Assembly (NCBI GenBank): GCA_003586115.2
Contig: QVOM02000057.1
Coordinates: forward strand, 5,447,666-5,511,665
DNA: 64,000 bases
Direction: 5' to 3'
From: Salvator merianae
Taxonomy: Eukaryota > Chordata > Lepidosauria > Squamata > Teiidae
Within the stretch, counting starts at the first letter, position 1. Each line of letters opens with the position of its first letter. Position numbers and translations under genes: made by a program. Below are positions 13,035-25,893 of this stretch, one piece after another. The notes beneath the pieces were generated by a model. That model was not told the origin of the DNA, did no database searches, and saw only the letters and a program-made list of their open reading frames with translations.

Positions 13035-14159
13035 CAGCCTGCACTTGTCTAAAGTTTTTGCACTCAGAAAAGTCCAGTGCACGCAGCCCCTTGGAGTCCA
13101 GGGGTCCTTTAACGAGGCAACTCTCTCTCATTCTCTTGCTTACGTTTGGCTCCCTGCCCAGCCTTCTACCAGCTGCAGAAAGCAGGTCATAATTATGCAT
13201 GTGATTTCCCTCGCACAATAGAAGAGAAGAGAGTGGTGGAGATTTCCTCAATGAAGCACAGGGTAAGGTCTTGTCAGGCCACCAGCCCCGGGAGGAGGGA
13301 GGATGAAGAGGGGAGGATGTTGGATTAGGCACAGTTTATTTTCCAGGCAGCTCTTAGCTCTCTTGTCCCTAAACCATAAGACCATTGCCTCCCTACTTCC
13401 ATAAAGCTTAACCAATATACATCACCACTTAATGGGCAGACAACACATTTGCCAATCTGGTTTCAAACATCTTCGTCGTTTCCGTCATCCCAGAACTGGA
13501 GAACTGTTTTCCCGATGTACCAATTCCATTTCCATCAGCAGATTAAATGGACCCAAGGCGTTCTCCTAATTCATTTGATTTTCTTGATTTTAAAAATGCT
13601 GGCATGCCGTCTTTTGCTAGTCCACAATGATGACGTGCAAAGACCACCGGAACAAAACCAAAGCCGAGCAATACAGGGGGAAAAAGGAATTTCAAATGCA
13701 CCACGAATAAGCAGGCAATATAAGGGGTGTGCAAAACACTGTTTTGTGTGTTTTATGAAACTGCCTCAGAAGAGGAAGGTTGGAGTAAGAGTAGCCCTAC
13801 CGCCTTTCTGCCTGGCCTACCTCGCAAGGTTGCTGTGAGGATAAAGTAGAGAATAATACAGTATTTGCTGTCTTGAGGGTTTTTTTGCAAGAAAGGCAGG
13901 ACATCAGTAATACAAAGGAAAGGAAAGGGAAAGAAAAAAAAAGGAACTGGGGACAGATGAGGTAATAAAGGATGAGAAAGAATAAATGAAAGAAAGAAAA
14001 ACTGCAGAGAAAAGAGGAACTAAATTAACGAAAGCTCTAAAATGAGAGGGAAAGAGGGGAAAGTAAGCTAGAAAGCAAAAAAACCCAACAACCCTGGAGG
14101 AGACAAATGAATGAAAGAGAAATATATTGGCTTAAAAAAAATAGTTAAAAAAGACAAAC
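12699..14159. other. Intergenic between the divergent ZnT1-like and UBXN1 genes
   Basis: Contains a long pyrimidine microsatellite (listed separately) and an A/G-rich run at about 13900-14160. No convincing exon was found. A first exon or promoter of the ZnT1-like gene may lie here, but I could not identify it. Confidence 0.4.
12945..13032. repeat. (CTTT)n(CT)n microsatellite
   Basis: Tetranucleotide ctttc repeats pass into a pure CT dinucleotide tract. The overlapping frames of alternating Arg/Glu or Ser/Leu come from the repeat. Confidence 0.9.
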
Positions 14160-14219
14160 ACTAAAAAGACTGGCAATGGAGCCAGACATTAAGCAAAGAA
14201 AGTACATGGGGGAATCTTG

Positions 14220-14366
14220 GCCGCCTGTGCCTTTAAAGCGAAGCGAGCCCGCGCTTCTTCAGCAACCTTTCTTGTCCCTTGGCAGCCGCCGTCGCGCCTT
14301 CCGGCAATTGCAGCCACGTGACCCAAACAGCGGCCGCGCGGAGGGACCCGTTGCTTCCGCTGCTGC

Positions 14367-14397
<31 letters not shown>

Positions 14398-14434
14398 TGC
14401 CTGGGTTAGGGGGGGCGGCCGACCCGGAGCTGAG
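14220..14434 (+). promoter_or_regulatory. UBXN1: UBXN1 CpG-island promoter and probable non-coding exon 1
   Basis: A short GC- and CpG-rich island lies in AT-rich surroundings. It contains an E-box in 'ccacgtgacc' at about 14312, an ETS-like 'cttccggc' and a (CCG)n run at about 14363-14398. A consensus donor GAG|GTGAGG ends at 14434 and would splice to the acceptor at 17419, giving a 5' UTR exon followed by the ATG exon. The exon 5' boundary cannot be fixed from sequence alone. Confidence 0.55.
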
Positions 14435-15126
14435 GTGAGGAAGGAAGGAAAGAAGAAAGGAAGGAATAAACGGAGGGAGGGAGGGAAGGAAGAAAGAAGC
14501 TCCCGAATCCCTCAGGCTGGTCTCGGAGGCTGTGAGGAGGAAGGAGCCGGTGTGAGGTGACCCCCCCCGTCCACGTGACCCAGCTTGCACCTCCCCCTTC
14601 CAGTTTTGGGGAAGGGAGGGGAGAAGAAGCCCTCTTCACGGATGGGGGAGGGGCATGCCTGGACAACCCCCCCTTCTTTCCAGTCCCCTCCAGGTCCCCT
14701 GGGAGGTGTATGGGGGTCCTGTAGCTCTGGGGTGGTGGTGCATGGTTTCTTCTGTATGGGTATTTGTTTATATGTTTCTTTATTTATGGCATTTATATCC
14801 CGCATTTCCGCCCGCCCGAGAGCTCGAAGCGGTGGGCATCATTGCTCCCCCTCCCATTTCACCCCCACGACAACCCTGTGAGGTAGGCTAGGCTGAGAGC
14901 CTGCGACTCACCCAAGGTCACCCAGGGCCCCCGTGGGATTTCCCTCGGGGGTCGAACCCAGAACTTCTTGGATTCCAGGCTGTACGTAAGGGGGGGAAAG
15001 TCCAGTATTTTGCTCAACCCCGTGGAAGGGACCTGTTTTCGTCAGCCAGAGGGGAAGGTTAATATATGCCCAGAGGATCAACAGTACAAGGGATTTACTA
15101 GCAGAAGAAAGAGACAAATTCATGGA

Positions 15127-15787
15127 GGACAGGTGTATCAATGGCTACTAGAATGATGGATGCCCAGGTACTGCCTTCAGGTTGGAGAGGTAGGCAGGAT
15201 GCCTCTAAAGGCCATTTGCAAGGAGTGGAGAGAAGGTGAAGATTTTGTCATGGTCTGCTGCTTGAGGATGCCCAGAAGCAATTGGTGGGCCACTGTGTGA
15301 GACAGGATGCTGGACTAGATGGACTGTGGCCTGATCCAGCAGGGCTTCTCTTTATTCATGGAGGACTGGTGTATCAATGGCTATAAGAATGGATACTTAG
15401 GTACCACCTCCAGGGTGGAGAAACAGGCAGGATGTCTGTAAAACCCATTTACAGGGAGTTGAGAGCAGGTGAAGGTTTTGCCTTCGTCTTCTACTTGAGA
15501 TGCCCAGAAGCAATTGCTGGGCCACTGTGTGAGACAGGATGCTTGACTAGATGGACTGTGGCCTGATCCAGCAGGGCTCCTCTTTTGTTCTTATCAAGAA
15601 TGGATGCCTAGGTTCCACCTCTGGGTTGGAGAAGCAGGCAGGATTCCTCTAAGGGTGTTTTGCAGGGGGTCAAGAGCAGGTGAAGTTTTTGCCCTTCTGC
15701 TTTGAGAATGCTCAGAAGCAACTGTGTGAGTTGGGATGCTGGACTAAATGGGCTGTGGCCTGATCCAGCAGGGTTCCTCTTATATTC
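15127..15787 (+). repeat. Triple direct array of a LINE 3' tail (family A)
   Basis: Three successive units of roughly 190-220 bp each run from 'gtatcaatggct'/'gaatggatgcc' to 'ctgatccagcagggct' and a 'ttcttat'-like end, at about 15127-15350, 15365-15590 and 15598-15787. All lie in the same orientation within UBXN1 intron 1. A second such array lies at 17715-18265, beyond the first coding exon. Confidence 0.7.
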
Positions 15788-17457
15788 TTATGCCACCCCA
15801 TTTCACTAATTTACCAGCAGTTTTCCTGCTCCACCTAATCTACATCTGCTCAAACTCTGGCCCTCCAAATGTTGCTCAACTACAATTTCCATCCTCCCCT
15901 GCAATTGGTAAGACTGGCTGGAGCTTCTGGGAGTTTTAGTGTGGCAACGTCAGGAAGGACTTTCTTTGACTGACTGCAGTTGAAGGGAATGGACCTTTGG
16001 AGAGGGTGAGGTGAGAGAGTTTAGCAAGGCTGGGCTTAGTCAGATTAAGTTTATAAAAGAGATAGTTTTATCTCCCATAAAGAGAGATCAGAGCAAGTCC
16101 TTTCCAACACCAGGTCTTGCCCTTCTCCAAGCTCTGACCTTCAAGATTTTGTTCAGTTATAAACTCGGATCAATGCATCCATGATTGTCATTGGTCCAGC
16201 AAGCTGGGCTTATGGAAGGGTAATTTAGTGATACCTAGGTGCCCATAAGTTTTGACTTTTCTATAATTCCAGATATTAAGTGATTAATGGTGTGTGTGCC
16301 CTACTCTGCTTCCTCTCCATTCCTTCAAAGTGGCAACTGGATTTGTAGAATCTATTTTTTAATTTTACGTTTTAGAACTTATAAATCTGTATTGCTTGCT
16401 TGTTTGCTTATTTGAATGGCCTCTTCAGGGCTGAAACAACGACAGGAAAAAAAAATTATTCCAAGTGGCCTCATCAGACTGAGAATGGAAGCAATAATAA
16501 AGAAATGGGGGTGGCAAGGCATATGAAAAGTGTCTTAAAAGAAATAAGAATAGCTGTGAAGCCAAATCTGAAGAACTAAGGTGGAAGGCATGAAAGGGAA
16601 GAGAATACAAGATGGATTTTTTGTTGTTGTTTATGAGCTGGGAATTGGAGCCTTGTCTCCAGCGTGAGTGGGTTTGACTTCCTCACCTCCTACATTCCAT
16701 GTTCTAAAAAAAGAAACTAAAGCAGGCCTCTGGGCTCAGAGTAGAAGTAACTCTTGTTCAGAAACTACTAGAACCGTTAGTTTGAGCAAGCTGCCCTTTA
16801 AGCTTATGAAGCCCCTGAGATAATGCAGGAAGAAAGTAGATAAAATAGTGGCAATAAGAAAATATATGTTTCTATGCTATTGTTCCAAAACCGTGAATCT
16901 TAGAGACTTGGAACTTTGTACACAAAGTATGTGAGCAGCATGGAGGTTATTTGTTTTAAAAAAAAAACAACCTACAATTTCCTGTTGGTTACTAACTTAT
17001 CTAATAATTAGCGCCTGCCGTACTTCCATCAGTGAATGACATCATAAACCTGGCCAAATGTTTTGAGAATTAATGGATATATTTATTAATGTATTTGTAT
17101 TTCTTTCCTGTGCCAGGGTCGCCAAAAGCATCAGATACACCTGGTTCCCCCCCCCCCCCCCCAGCTTTTTCTATGGCTAGGTTAATTGGTTTGGCAATTT
17201 CTGTGGCCAGCCTGCCCTATGTCCAGAGCGGGCTACAATAAAAAAAATAAAATTAAAAATGAACTCATTCAACAGTAAATAACAGTACCTTTTTTTCTTT
17301 CAATGTCCAAAATATGCATTTTAGCAAGACACTTTCAACACAATGTACCATAATACCTCAAATTCCAGTAACAAAAATAAGAATTCTAATCTTCTAGGCC
17401 TCTGCCGTTTGTCTTGCAGAGTTTCTGGACAGCGGTTGGGTGACACGGCGCAGCACC

Positions 17458-20400
17458 ATGGAGAGCACAGCGCTGGAGAGCTTAATTGAAATGGGCTTCC
17501 CCCAGAACAGAGCGTATGTGTGGTTCCTTGCGGGAGGGTGGAGAATGTGGAAGGCAAAGCCGGGAGTTTCCATTTCTGTCCATTCCCCAGTAGGCCGCCA
17601 AGTTCAGCGTAGCATCTGTAGTTTGGGGGGAACTCAGCCAGGCCCCCAGCTGTGTCCGTGCAAGAACCTTGCCACACTCCTAGTGCCTGTGTTAGCTCAT
17701 AGGTAGAGGTGGAGGTGCAGGTGAAGGTTTTGTCTTAGCCTTCTGCTTGAGATGCCCAGAAGCAATTGGTGGGCCACTATGTGAGGCAGGATGCTGGACT
17801 AGATGGGCTGTGCCTGATCCAGCAGGACTCCTCTTAATTCATAGAGCTCAGGTGTATCAATGGCTACTAGAATGGATGCCCAGGTACTGCCTCCAGAGCA
17901 GAGAGACAGGCAGGATGCCTGTAAAGCCCATTTGCAAGGCCTAGAGAGCAGGTGAAGGTTTCATCTTCTGCTCGAGATGTCCAAAAGCAATTGGTGGGCC
18001 ACTAGATGAGATGGGATGCTGGACTAGATGAGCTGCGCCCTGATTCAGCAGGGTTTCCGTTAAGTTCTTATCTAGAATGGATGCCTAGGTCCTTCCTCCA
18101 GGGTGGAGAGGCAGGCAGAATGCCTCTAAAGGCGAGCAGGTGAAATTTCTGCCCTTGTTTTCTGCTTGAGATGGCCAGAAGCAGTTGGGGGGCTACTGTG
18201 TGAGATGGGATGCTGGACTAGATGGGCCGTGGCCTGATCCAGCAGGGCTCCTCTTCTGTTTCAGCTTGTCCCCCTGCAGAAAGCCGGTTCGTGGGCTTCC
18301 TTTGCACCTCAGGGCCTGTCAGCTGGTTCGTGAACTTCAGAGGAAGCTCACCCATGGCCTTTTAGCAGGGGGGAGGGGCTTCACCTGCACTCACCTGCAC
18401 CAGCTTCCCCAGGTACAGGTGTTTCCGCTTGACGTGGAAGGGGAATCCGCAAGGGCCCTCCGCTAGCAGTCGTTGTTTTGCTAGCTCTGAAACGTGAGGA
18501 GGAGCCTCTGTATTGAAAGTAATTCTGGCTTAGCACAGCCAGGTTCTGCTTCATCTAGCCGGCCAGTCTTACCTGTAATCACAAATCCCTTCTCATCCCA
18601 GGCTGAGGAGACAGTGGACGGAGGAGGAGGCAGAGGTGCTGAATTGGGTGGGTTTGGGGTCGGATGCTTAACCTGGTTGCCCTGGTGACATGGTGATGTA
18701 GGTGGCCCTGGAGGGGAGGGGCACTGGGGATGGAGGAGGCACTCGTGTCTTCCTGCAGCCCGTCACCCAGAGACAGTTCAACCAAGCCTGCTTAGGTTCT
18801 GCAGCCTAATGGGGTTTCTGGCACTGTGTATCTGACACTGTGCTTCACTGGCTTATCTTTCTCTTTTCTGACCAGAGAGAAGGCTCTAGCGTTGACCGGG
18901 AACCAGGGCATTGAGTCTGCAATGGACTGGTGAGCCATTCCTCCTTCCTAGACGGTCCTTTCCCAGTTCCCGCTTGAACTTCCTCCTCCTGAACGCCCCT
19001 CTGTCTTCGCTGCAGGCTGGTGGAGCATGAAAACGATCCCGACGTGGATGAGCCGTACGTGCCCCCTCCGGGCCACGTGCTCAGCTCGGAAGAGCCCCCT
19101 GAGGGACGGACACCCGAGTCGCTACAAAGCGGAGCAGGTCAGAGCAAAACTTCGGGCGCCCTGAAACGGCGAGGCCCGGTACAGGGGAATCTCTCACTTT
19201 GATCCTACGTGGACCTTCCCGTGGCCCGTAAGACGGAGCTGGAACACGTCCAGGCGCCGTTCTCAGTGGCTGCTTCAGCCCTGCTCTGCCTGCCAGAGTT
19301 TGTTTACCCAAAGAGGTGATTCCCAACAGTGATTCCCAACCTGGGGTACGAACCGGGAGATTTAGGGGTACACGAAAAAAAATCGAATAACGGCAGCAAA
19401 AAGGCGCAGAACTGCAACAATATTAATTTCAAAACATTTTGCTGCTATGAGGAGTATATTTAAGGAAATAGGCTGCCAAGGGGTATGGACGTGAAAAAAG
19501 ATTGGGAATCACTGTGCTAGAAGAAAGTGTTGCAGAACTATAGTTCCCGTGAACCCCGATAGCAGGCGTGAGCAAGGGATGACGGCTGTTGGATTCCAGC
19601 AGTGTTTGGAACTGTCAGCTGACTGGTTCTGTTCTAGAACAGTGCTGTAGCAAGGCCCTTGTGAATGGATAAGCTTTACCTTCCACAGAGGTCTTGAGCT
19701 GTGGCCTTTCAAATGTTCTTGGCCTTTCAAATGTTCTCCGCATTCCAGACTACAGCTCCCAGCATTCTGGGTGTCAGCTCTCAGTATTCTACTCCCAGCA
19801 TTCTGTGCTGGGAGTGGAATGCTGGGAGTTGTAGTCCAAGAGCATCTGAGGGTCACAAGCTGAGACCCTTGCTCTAATGAGTGCTGATGCATTAGTTTAT
19901 TTCCCAGGATTCCTGTGGGGCTAGGGATTAAGGTGCTCATTTCTCCCTAGATCCAATGTTAGAAACGCTGCCGGCAGAAGAAAACCGACGCCCCCTGAGC
20001 GAAGAAGAGAAACGGGAGCAGACAAAGAGGTAATCGTAATAGCCGTCGGAGCAAAACTTCGGTGCGACCAATTCTGCAGTGTGAAAACCTGGATGCTGCA
20101 ATTTTGCATAATTCTATCCTGACACATAATTCTATCCTAATCTTTCATTTGCACCACGAGGGAGAACGATGCAGATTTGGCCCTTCGTTCTGCTTTTTTC
20201 TCTTCTCTTCCTTTGTTACATCCCGTTAAATGGGATTTCTGTGACCCATGGGATAATTCCCTTTTGTGGAAAAAGAAAGAGGAACGTTGATGGTTATGAA
20301 ACAGAAGGCGAAAGCCGTAGCTACAGAGTTTTCTGTCTGGTAGGGCCTGATAGCTGAGCCTTATAGGGGGGGCCCTCGGATGTTCCCTTCAAAGAGAGGA

Positions 20401-23400
20401 AATAAGATAGCATAGAAGATTGAAGCCGGGCAGCACTCTGCACTCGTGCTGATGCGCAACAATAAAACTGGGAACAAATCTTGGCAGAATCTACCTAGAT
20501 GATACTGTCATCCGAGGGACATAGCGTGACAGTCTGGCCCTAGGTGGGTATTACATTGGCAAAGTCTGTTGACAGGGTTGTTCGGCAGCATTTTATTAAA
20601 TTTAATAAGCGTCTGGTGGAACAAACTCACAAATCGTCAGTATCCTAAATGAGGGGCAGAGGATATATGGAGTTCCGCTGTGCTTGGGGGAGTGCAGGAA
20701 AAGGGAAATTGGTGAGCTGCCACCTTCTCTCAGCTCTCAGTGGTGGTGGCCCCTCCCTGACACCCAGTTGCCACCTACAGCAAGCTGAGAACCATCTTGC
20801 CTGGAAGAGTGGAGGAGAAAGGAAACAGGTGAGCCGCTCCCGTCCTCAGGCTCCCAGTGGTGGCCCCTCCCTCCTTCCCTCCCTCTCATCTCCCACACAG
20901 GACAAGCTCAGAACCATCCTACATCAGGGCGTGGAGGAGAAGGTGTAACCTGTTTCACCTGTTTATGTATTCAGGCGTTCTGTTTGTTTAACTGGTGTGG
21001 TCAACTTAAGGTACAGGGTAGGACAAAAATGCAAATAAATGAATCAATAAATAAGCAAATTTCCTGTGTTCCCTGGACTTTTCAGAAAAGAAAAGAAAGC
21101 TCCAGGTTGGTTTGGATAGACAAAAATACAGATGACAACAGACACGTATGTGGCGTTTGTCTGGAACGCCGATATCGCTTATAATGATGATATTGTAGCG
21201 TATCCCACAACGGTGCTCGGGGCCTTGGGGTTCCCAAGCCATCTTTTAGCGTTCAGAGGATTCTCTGTGCTTGCTGGGGCTAAGGAACTTCTCACCCTGC
21301 AGATATGGTCACACTTTGCCCCCCAATCACCTTTGCTCTTTCGGACACAGTACCTGGATGCTTTTTAGATTCGCTAAGGCTGCCTGCTGGCACGAAATCC
21401 TTGCAGACGGCACTGGGAATGAGGCAGGTGGCCCAGGTCTCCTCCAGGGAGGTCCCCCCTCCGCCTGAACGCCCCCCCCCACTTTTCTGCTCAGGATGAT
21501 GGAGCTGATCGCGCAGAAGCAGCGGGAGCGCGAGGAGCGTGAGAAACGAGAGACCATCGAGCGGGAAAAACAGCGCCGGAAGCAGGGCCAGGAGCTCTCG
21601 CTGATCCGCCAGAAGCTGCAAGAGGACGAGATGAAGAAGTTGGCCGAGGAGAGACGCCGCGAGAAGCTGGAGGAGAAATTAGCCAAGTGAGAGCCTGGGC
21701 CGTGAGAGACAGAGATGGTTTCGAGGGAGGGGGTACATAGGGGGCAATTTTAAAATTATTTTTGCATGTGTATCTGGACTTTCTCCTTCGAATTTCTCAA
21801 GGGCGATGGCATCATTCTACGGATTTCCACTATGTGGGTTAGGCTGGAAGGCAGCCTAAAGTTACTCAGCGTGCTTCCAGGGCTCAGTGGGGACTAGGGT
21901 GGCCCTCTACCCCAGAGGAGCCCACAGTGTTTGGCCATGGGGCCTTCACAACCCGGTGGGTGCAGCCTTGGGTGGATACAAAAATATGGAGCAAAGATCC
22001 AGAACTGTTATTCTTCCACTGTATACAGTATAGAGCAGACATGAACTGATCAACTCCTCATGGGCTGCCGAAAAGCTATTTGGGAGCCTCATGGCCCCCC
22101 CAGGATGCACTGGAGCACCCCGGCTCTAGCTGCTAGGCCGCACTGTCTTTGTGTCATCACAAATTTAATTTGTTTTTTTGTTGTTTTGTTTTTTTTATAC
22201 CCCGCTTTTCTCGGCCGAAGCTGACTCAAAGCGGCTTACAAGGTTATTTTTCGCCCGAAGGCTTACATCTATCTATCTTCCGCATCACACAAAGTGATGC
22301 TCCCTATTTATCTACTTGCAATTATTTGCTTTCGAACAGCTAGGTTGGCTGGAGCTAGAGGCCAGTAGAGGGCGCTCATCCCCTCTACATGGCAGTCAGG
22401 GGCCTCAGAACAAATCAGAACAAAATATTAGGAACAGGAGAGGTTGCTTTGGATAAGACTGGGTGACGGGGGGGGGGGTCCCCTTGCCACGTTTTGCTGG
22501 CAGACATTTATTGGCAGACGGCCTTTGGGATTTTAAGCGGGGACCTTTCTCTCTGCTTGACCTACAAAGAATAGGAGAGGATAGAGTGATGAATGAAAAG
22601 ATGGTCTGATTCTCGTGTCCGATAACCTGCTGCCGGACCCGCCTGCCCCCAGGTCACAGAGATCCTTATTTAATAGACAAGCGTGTATAGTGCTCCACAC
22701 TTAACCCCAAGGTAATTCTAAGATATCCTACTTTGTGGCTGGTTTGAACTGAATTGCACCCTCCCGTCTCTTTCCAGGCAGCGGGTGCGAGAGAAGATCG
22801 AACGAGACAAGGCCGAGAGAGCCAAGAAGGTGGGTAAGCAGAAGGGGGCAGGAAACGGGGGCAATATTTCGCTTTGGGGTCCGAGCACGGGTTCTGTCTT
22901 CTGCTAAACAAGGAGGCAATCGCTGCATAAGCAGCAGTGGGCAGTTCTCAGTGAAGAACCTACGTGAAAGTGAATTTTCTTTAGACTGCCAGGGAATCGG
23001 TACTCTCTACCTCTTATTCTTCTCTTTCTCCCAGTTATTATTTTTCTGCTCCATCCACATGCCAAGGCCCTTATTCACTGGTAATTCAGAAAGCAAAGGT
23101 GGGGGGGTGGGACTCCAGAAATTAATTGCCCACTAGGTGGCGCTGCCCCCTGCCATTTTAACCAGCAAGCCACCCTATTTTTTGCAGTGTGAGAGCAAAG
23201 ACCTGGACCTTAGGAGTTAATTCACATTTTAACAACCACCAAAAAGGCCGCTCCTCTGTCTGTTAATATTTAGCAACGCAGAATTGCCACAGGGCGAGTG
23301 TTTTTGCCACCCAGAGCCGTTGTGTTCTGTTTAAAAACTGTAACTTAGAAACCCTTTGGAGGGACAAAAGGGGTCTCTGATGGAGCTTTCCTTTCAACGG

Positions 23401-25569
23401 GGCTGACCAGAGTTTCATCGCAAAATCTCTGCCGTCCAGTCCACCATCGAAGGCCCGTAACAGAAGTGCTCTCCTCTCCTTCCCATGGATCAGTGAGGCG
23501 TTCGGACTTGTTTTCAGGTTGCATTTCCAGTTCCAACATATACTCCCCTCCAGGGACCCTCCATACGGCTTACATCGTGTTCTGTATCTTCTCATCTCCC
23601 CAGTTCGGTGGTAACTGCAGCACTGCCTCTCCGGTCTCCACCATTCCTGAGCCAGCAACTGCTGCCCCGGTCCCCTCCTCGCCTAGCCAGGAGCCCCCTG
23701 TAAAGCGGGAGTATGACCAGTGCAGGATACAGGTAATAAAAGAGGCTTTTGGGGGGGGAGGGCAGGAGCTTCCCTCCTGGGCCCCAGGTGGGGGATGGGA
23801 AATGTAGTCCAGCAACAGGTGGATGCTAGGAATGGTAGTCCAGCAATGACCAAGGTTTGGCTTCCTCCTTTCACACCGGGATTTCTTTTATTTTAGTGAT
23901 TTGATTATTTATATCCTGCCCTTCAGCTGAATAAAAAGCTAAAAACCGTAAAACATGCATTGAAGGTTGCCTTTCCATTGCATAAACTTCTAAGAGACGG
24001 AGGAGAGTCACGATAAATTATTGTACAGCTTCCTAAGATAGCATGCTATCGTCAATGTGTACCACCACCTTCAGTAACTAGAACCGTGGGCACCCGCCAT
24101 AGGGCCTTTTCAGTGGTGGCCCCCAGACTGTGGAACACTCTCCCCACTGAGGTGCACCAGGCACCTTCACTTTACGTCTTTAGGAAAGCAATAAAAACAC
24201 ACCTTGTTACCCTTGCCGTTGGCTAAAGTAAGGGCCTTCCCTCCCCAATTGCTTTTAGCAAGTGCCATTTACATTCTGTTTTTGTTTTTTTTAAATTGTT
24301 GTGACCCGCCCTGAGACCTTCAGGTATAGGGCAGGATAAAACTGTAAATAAATAAATAAGATGGTATTTCCTCTTCACTGCTAGGTTGCTTTGTCCCTAC
24401 CTGTTGGCCTTTTACAATTCCTTTGTGGCAATTAGAGAGTTTATCTTAGGATGGGTTAACAGATACAGCAAGTAGAGGTTTCTTTCCTCCTCGGCCACAC
24501 GATCCAAATGGCTCCTCTGGTTTCTGACCAACCTCTTTTTGGACAGGTGAGGCTGCTGGATGGCACGTCGCTCACGCAGACCTTCCAAGCCAAAGAGCAG
24601 CTTGCTGCAGTCCGGCTCTACGTGGAGCTAAACCGCAAGGACAACGGCGAAGAGCCATTCAACCTTCTCACCACCTTCCCCCGCCGGGTCTTCACTGAGG
24701 AAGACATGGAGAAGCCACTGCAGGAGTTGGGTGAGCCTGGGAGTTGAGGGTGGGAAAGGGGAACGTGACTCACAACTTCCCCTGTCGTGTCACTCTGGAG
24801 GAACCTTAGTCCTGTTAACATCCAAGCCCAATGTTGACGCATTCTTGCACAACACAGGCCCCAAATACCTGAACATAAGAAGACCCCTGCTGGATTGGGC
24901 CACAATCCATCTAGTTCAGCATCCCATCTCACACAGCAGCCCACCAATTGCTTCTGGGCATCTCAAGCAGAAGACGAAGGCAAAACCTTCACCTGCACTT
25001 GACTCCCTGCAAATGGGCCTACAGAGGCATCCTGTCTGTCTCTCCACACCTGAAGGCAGGACCTGGGCTTCCGGTCTAGTAGCCATGGATACACTTGTCA
25101 CCCATGAATTTGTCTACAAGAACATAAGAGGAGCCCTGCTGGATCAGGCCACAGACCATTTAGTCTAGCGTCTTGTCTCACACAGTGGCCCACCAGTTGC
25201 TTCTAGATGGCCAAAGCAGATATATTTTACCTAAACTGATACCCTTTCCTGGAAGATCTGATCCCTTTTACACCTCTTTTTCTTTTGCTAGCAAACTCAA
25301 ATTCCCCGTATCATAAGAATGCAGCTAAATTCTGCAAATGTGCTCTAAGAGCCGAGATCCAGCATCTGGAATACTGTAGGCAAAGGAGTCTGTCCCTTTT
25401 TACCCCCAGTTGGAGCACAGGGCAGACTTTGGAAGACCCCTGCCTCCTTCATCCCAAGCTAGGGTCTGATCCTGGTTGTTTTTTGCCCACGGGGGGCCTC
25501 TCTTGTCTCTCCCGCACAGGTTTGGTGCCTTCCGCGGTGCTGATCGTGGCCAAGAAGGGCAGCAGCTGA
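17458..25569 (+). CDS. UBXN1: UBX domain-containing protein 1 (UBXN1/SAKS1)
   Basis: Nine coding exons joined in phase: 17458-17513, 18876-18929, 19016-19137, 19951-20029, 21495-21686, 22778-22829, 23604-23732, 24547-24730, 25520-25569. The product is 305 aa, close to the usual length. UBXN1 is a cytosolic p97/VCP cofactor that binds ubiquitinated substrates. Residues 1-40 form a UBA domain ('LIEMGFP', '[11 protein letters not shown]'). Residues of about 95-185 form a highly charged coiled coil ('[12 protein letters not shown]'). The C-terminal UBX domain from about residue 222 ('[12 protein letters not shown]') carries the p97-contacting FPR turn at about 272-274 and ends '[12 protein letters not shown]'. 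The ATG lies in the second exon in a good context after a CAG acceptor at 17419. A polyadenylation signal AATAAA lies at 25888. Its neighbours match human 11q12.3. Identity is near certain. Confidence 0.97.
17715..18265 (+). repeat. Second direct array of the LINE 3' tail (family A)
   Basis: A partial unit at about 17715-17840 is followed by further units at about 17846-18068 and 18074-18260. Each ends in 'ctgatccagcaggg'-type sequence. The array lies between the first two UBXN1 coding exons and has the same orientation as the array at 15127-15787. Confidence 0.65.
19746..19840. repeat. UBXN1: Foldback (MITE-like) element in UBXN1 intron
   Basis: The arm 'gactacagctcccagcattc' at 19748-19767 is inverted at 19818-19837 with two mismatches. 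A second nested pair, 'actcccagca'/'tgctgggagt', sits between the arms. Single arms of this type recur near 4690, 26130 and 54400, as expected for a non-autonomous DNA transposon or SINE end family. Confidence 0.6.
22185..22400 (-). mobile_element. tRNA-derived SINE, family C (shorter copy)
   Basis: Collinear with 8080-8290 over most of its length, including 'taccccgcttttctcggccgaagctgactcaaagcgg' in pieces and 'ggccagtagagggcgctc'. The tRNA-like head is missing. It lies in a UBXN1 intron. Confidence 0.6.
24050..24362 (+). mobile_element. LINE 3' UTR fragment (L2/CR1-like) ending in (AAAT)n
   Basis: Contains 'cagtggtggcccccagactgtggaa', read here in two pieces, then 'gacccgccctgagacc' and a terminal 'gtaaataaataaataa'. 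The same module recurs near 41240, 44830, 50655, 50970, 52025 and 52965. It lies in the UBXN1 intron before the UBX-coding exon. Confidence 0.6.
24870..25210 (-). mobile_element. Two LINE 3' tails (family A)
   Basis: Two adjacent partial copies begin 'gaacataagaagacccctgctgg' and 'gaacataagaggagccctgctgg' (in pieces), both on the minus strand, in the last UBXN1 intron. Confidence 0.6.
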
Positions 25570-25887
25570 AGAGACGTCACCTTTGCGCTCACTCACCTGA
25601 GCCTCCATCCTCCTTCCCCGTCCCTCGGAAGACGAACTCCTCTTTCCCCGCGCGCCGCCTCGGAGGGGGCCGCCCCACCCACAGGCACCTTGGTTTCTCA
25701 CCCAGCGGCAACCCCGGGGACTCCACACCAACCGCACCACTTGCGCTAGGATTCAGAATCAGTGGCAGAGATCAGGGCGTGGGAGGGGGCCACAGCGGGT
25801 CCTGGGCTTGACACCAAGTCACAGCCTCCCACTCGGGGAGGGAGCCGGACGGCAGCGTGACTCTGACCCCCTCCCTGATATACCATA

Positions 25888-25893
25888 AATAAA
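25888..25893 (+). terminator. UBXN1: UBXN1 polyadenylation signal
   Basis: The canonical AATAAA lies about 320 bases after the UBXN1 stop codon, in a suitable AT-rich context before a pyrimidine-rich run. Confidence 0.65.

Noticed and set aside
12925..13332. Arg/Glu-rich protein on the minus strand
   Set aside because: Produced by the pyrimidine microsatellite at 12945-13032.
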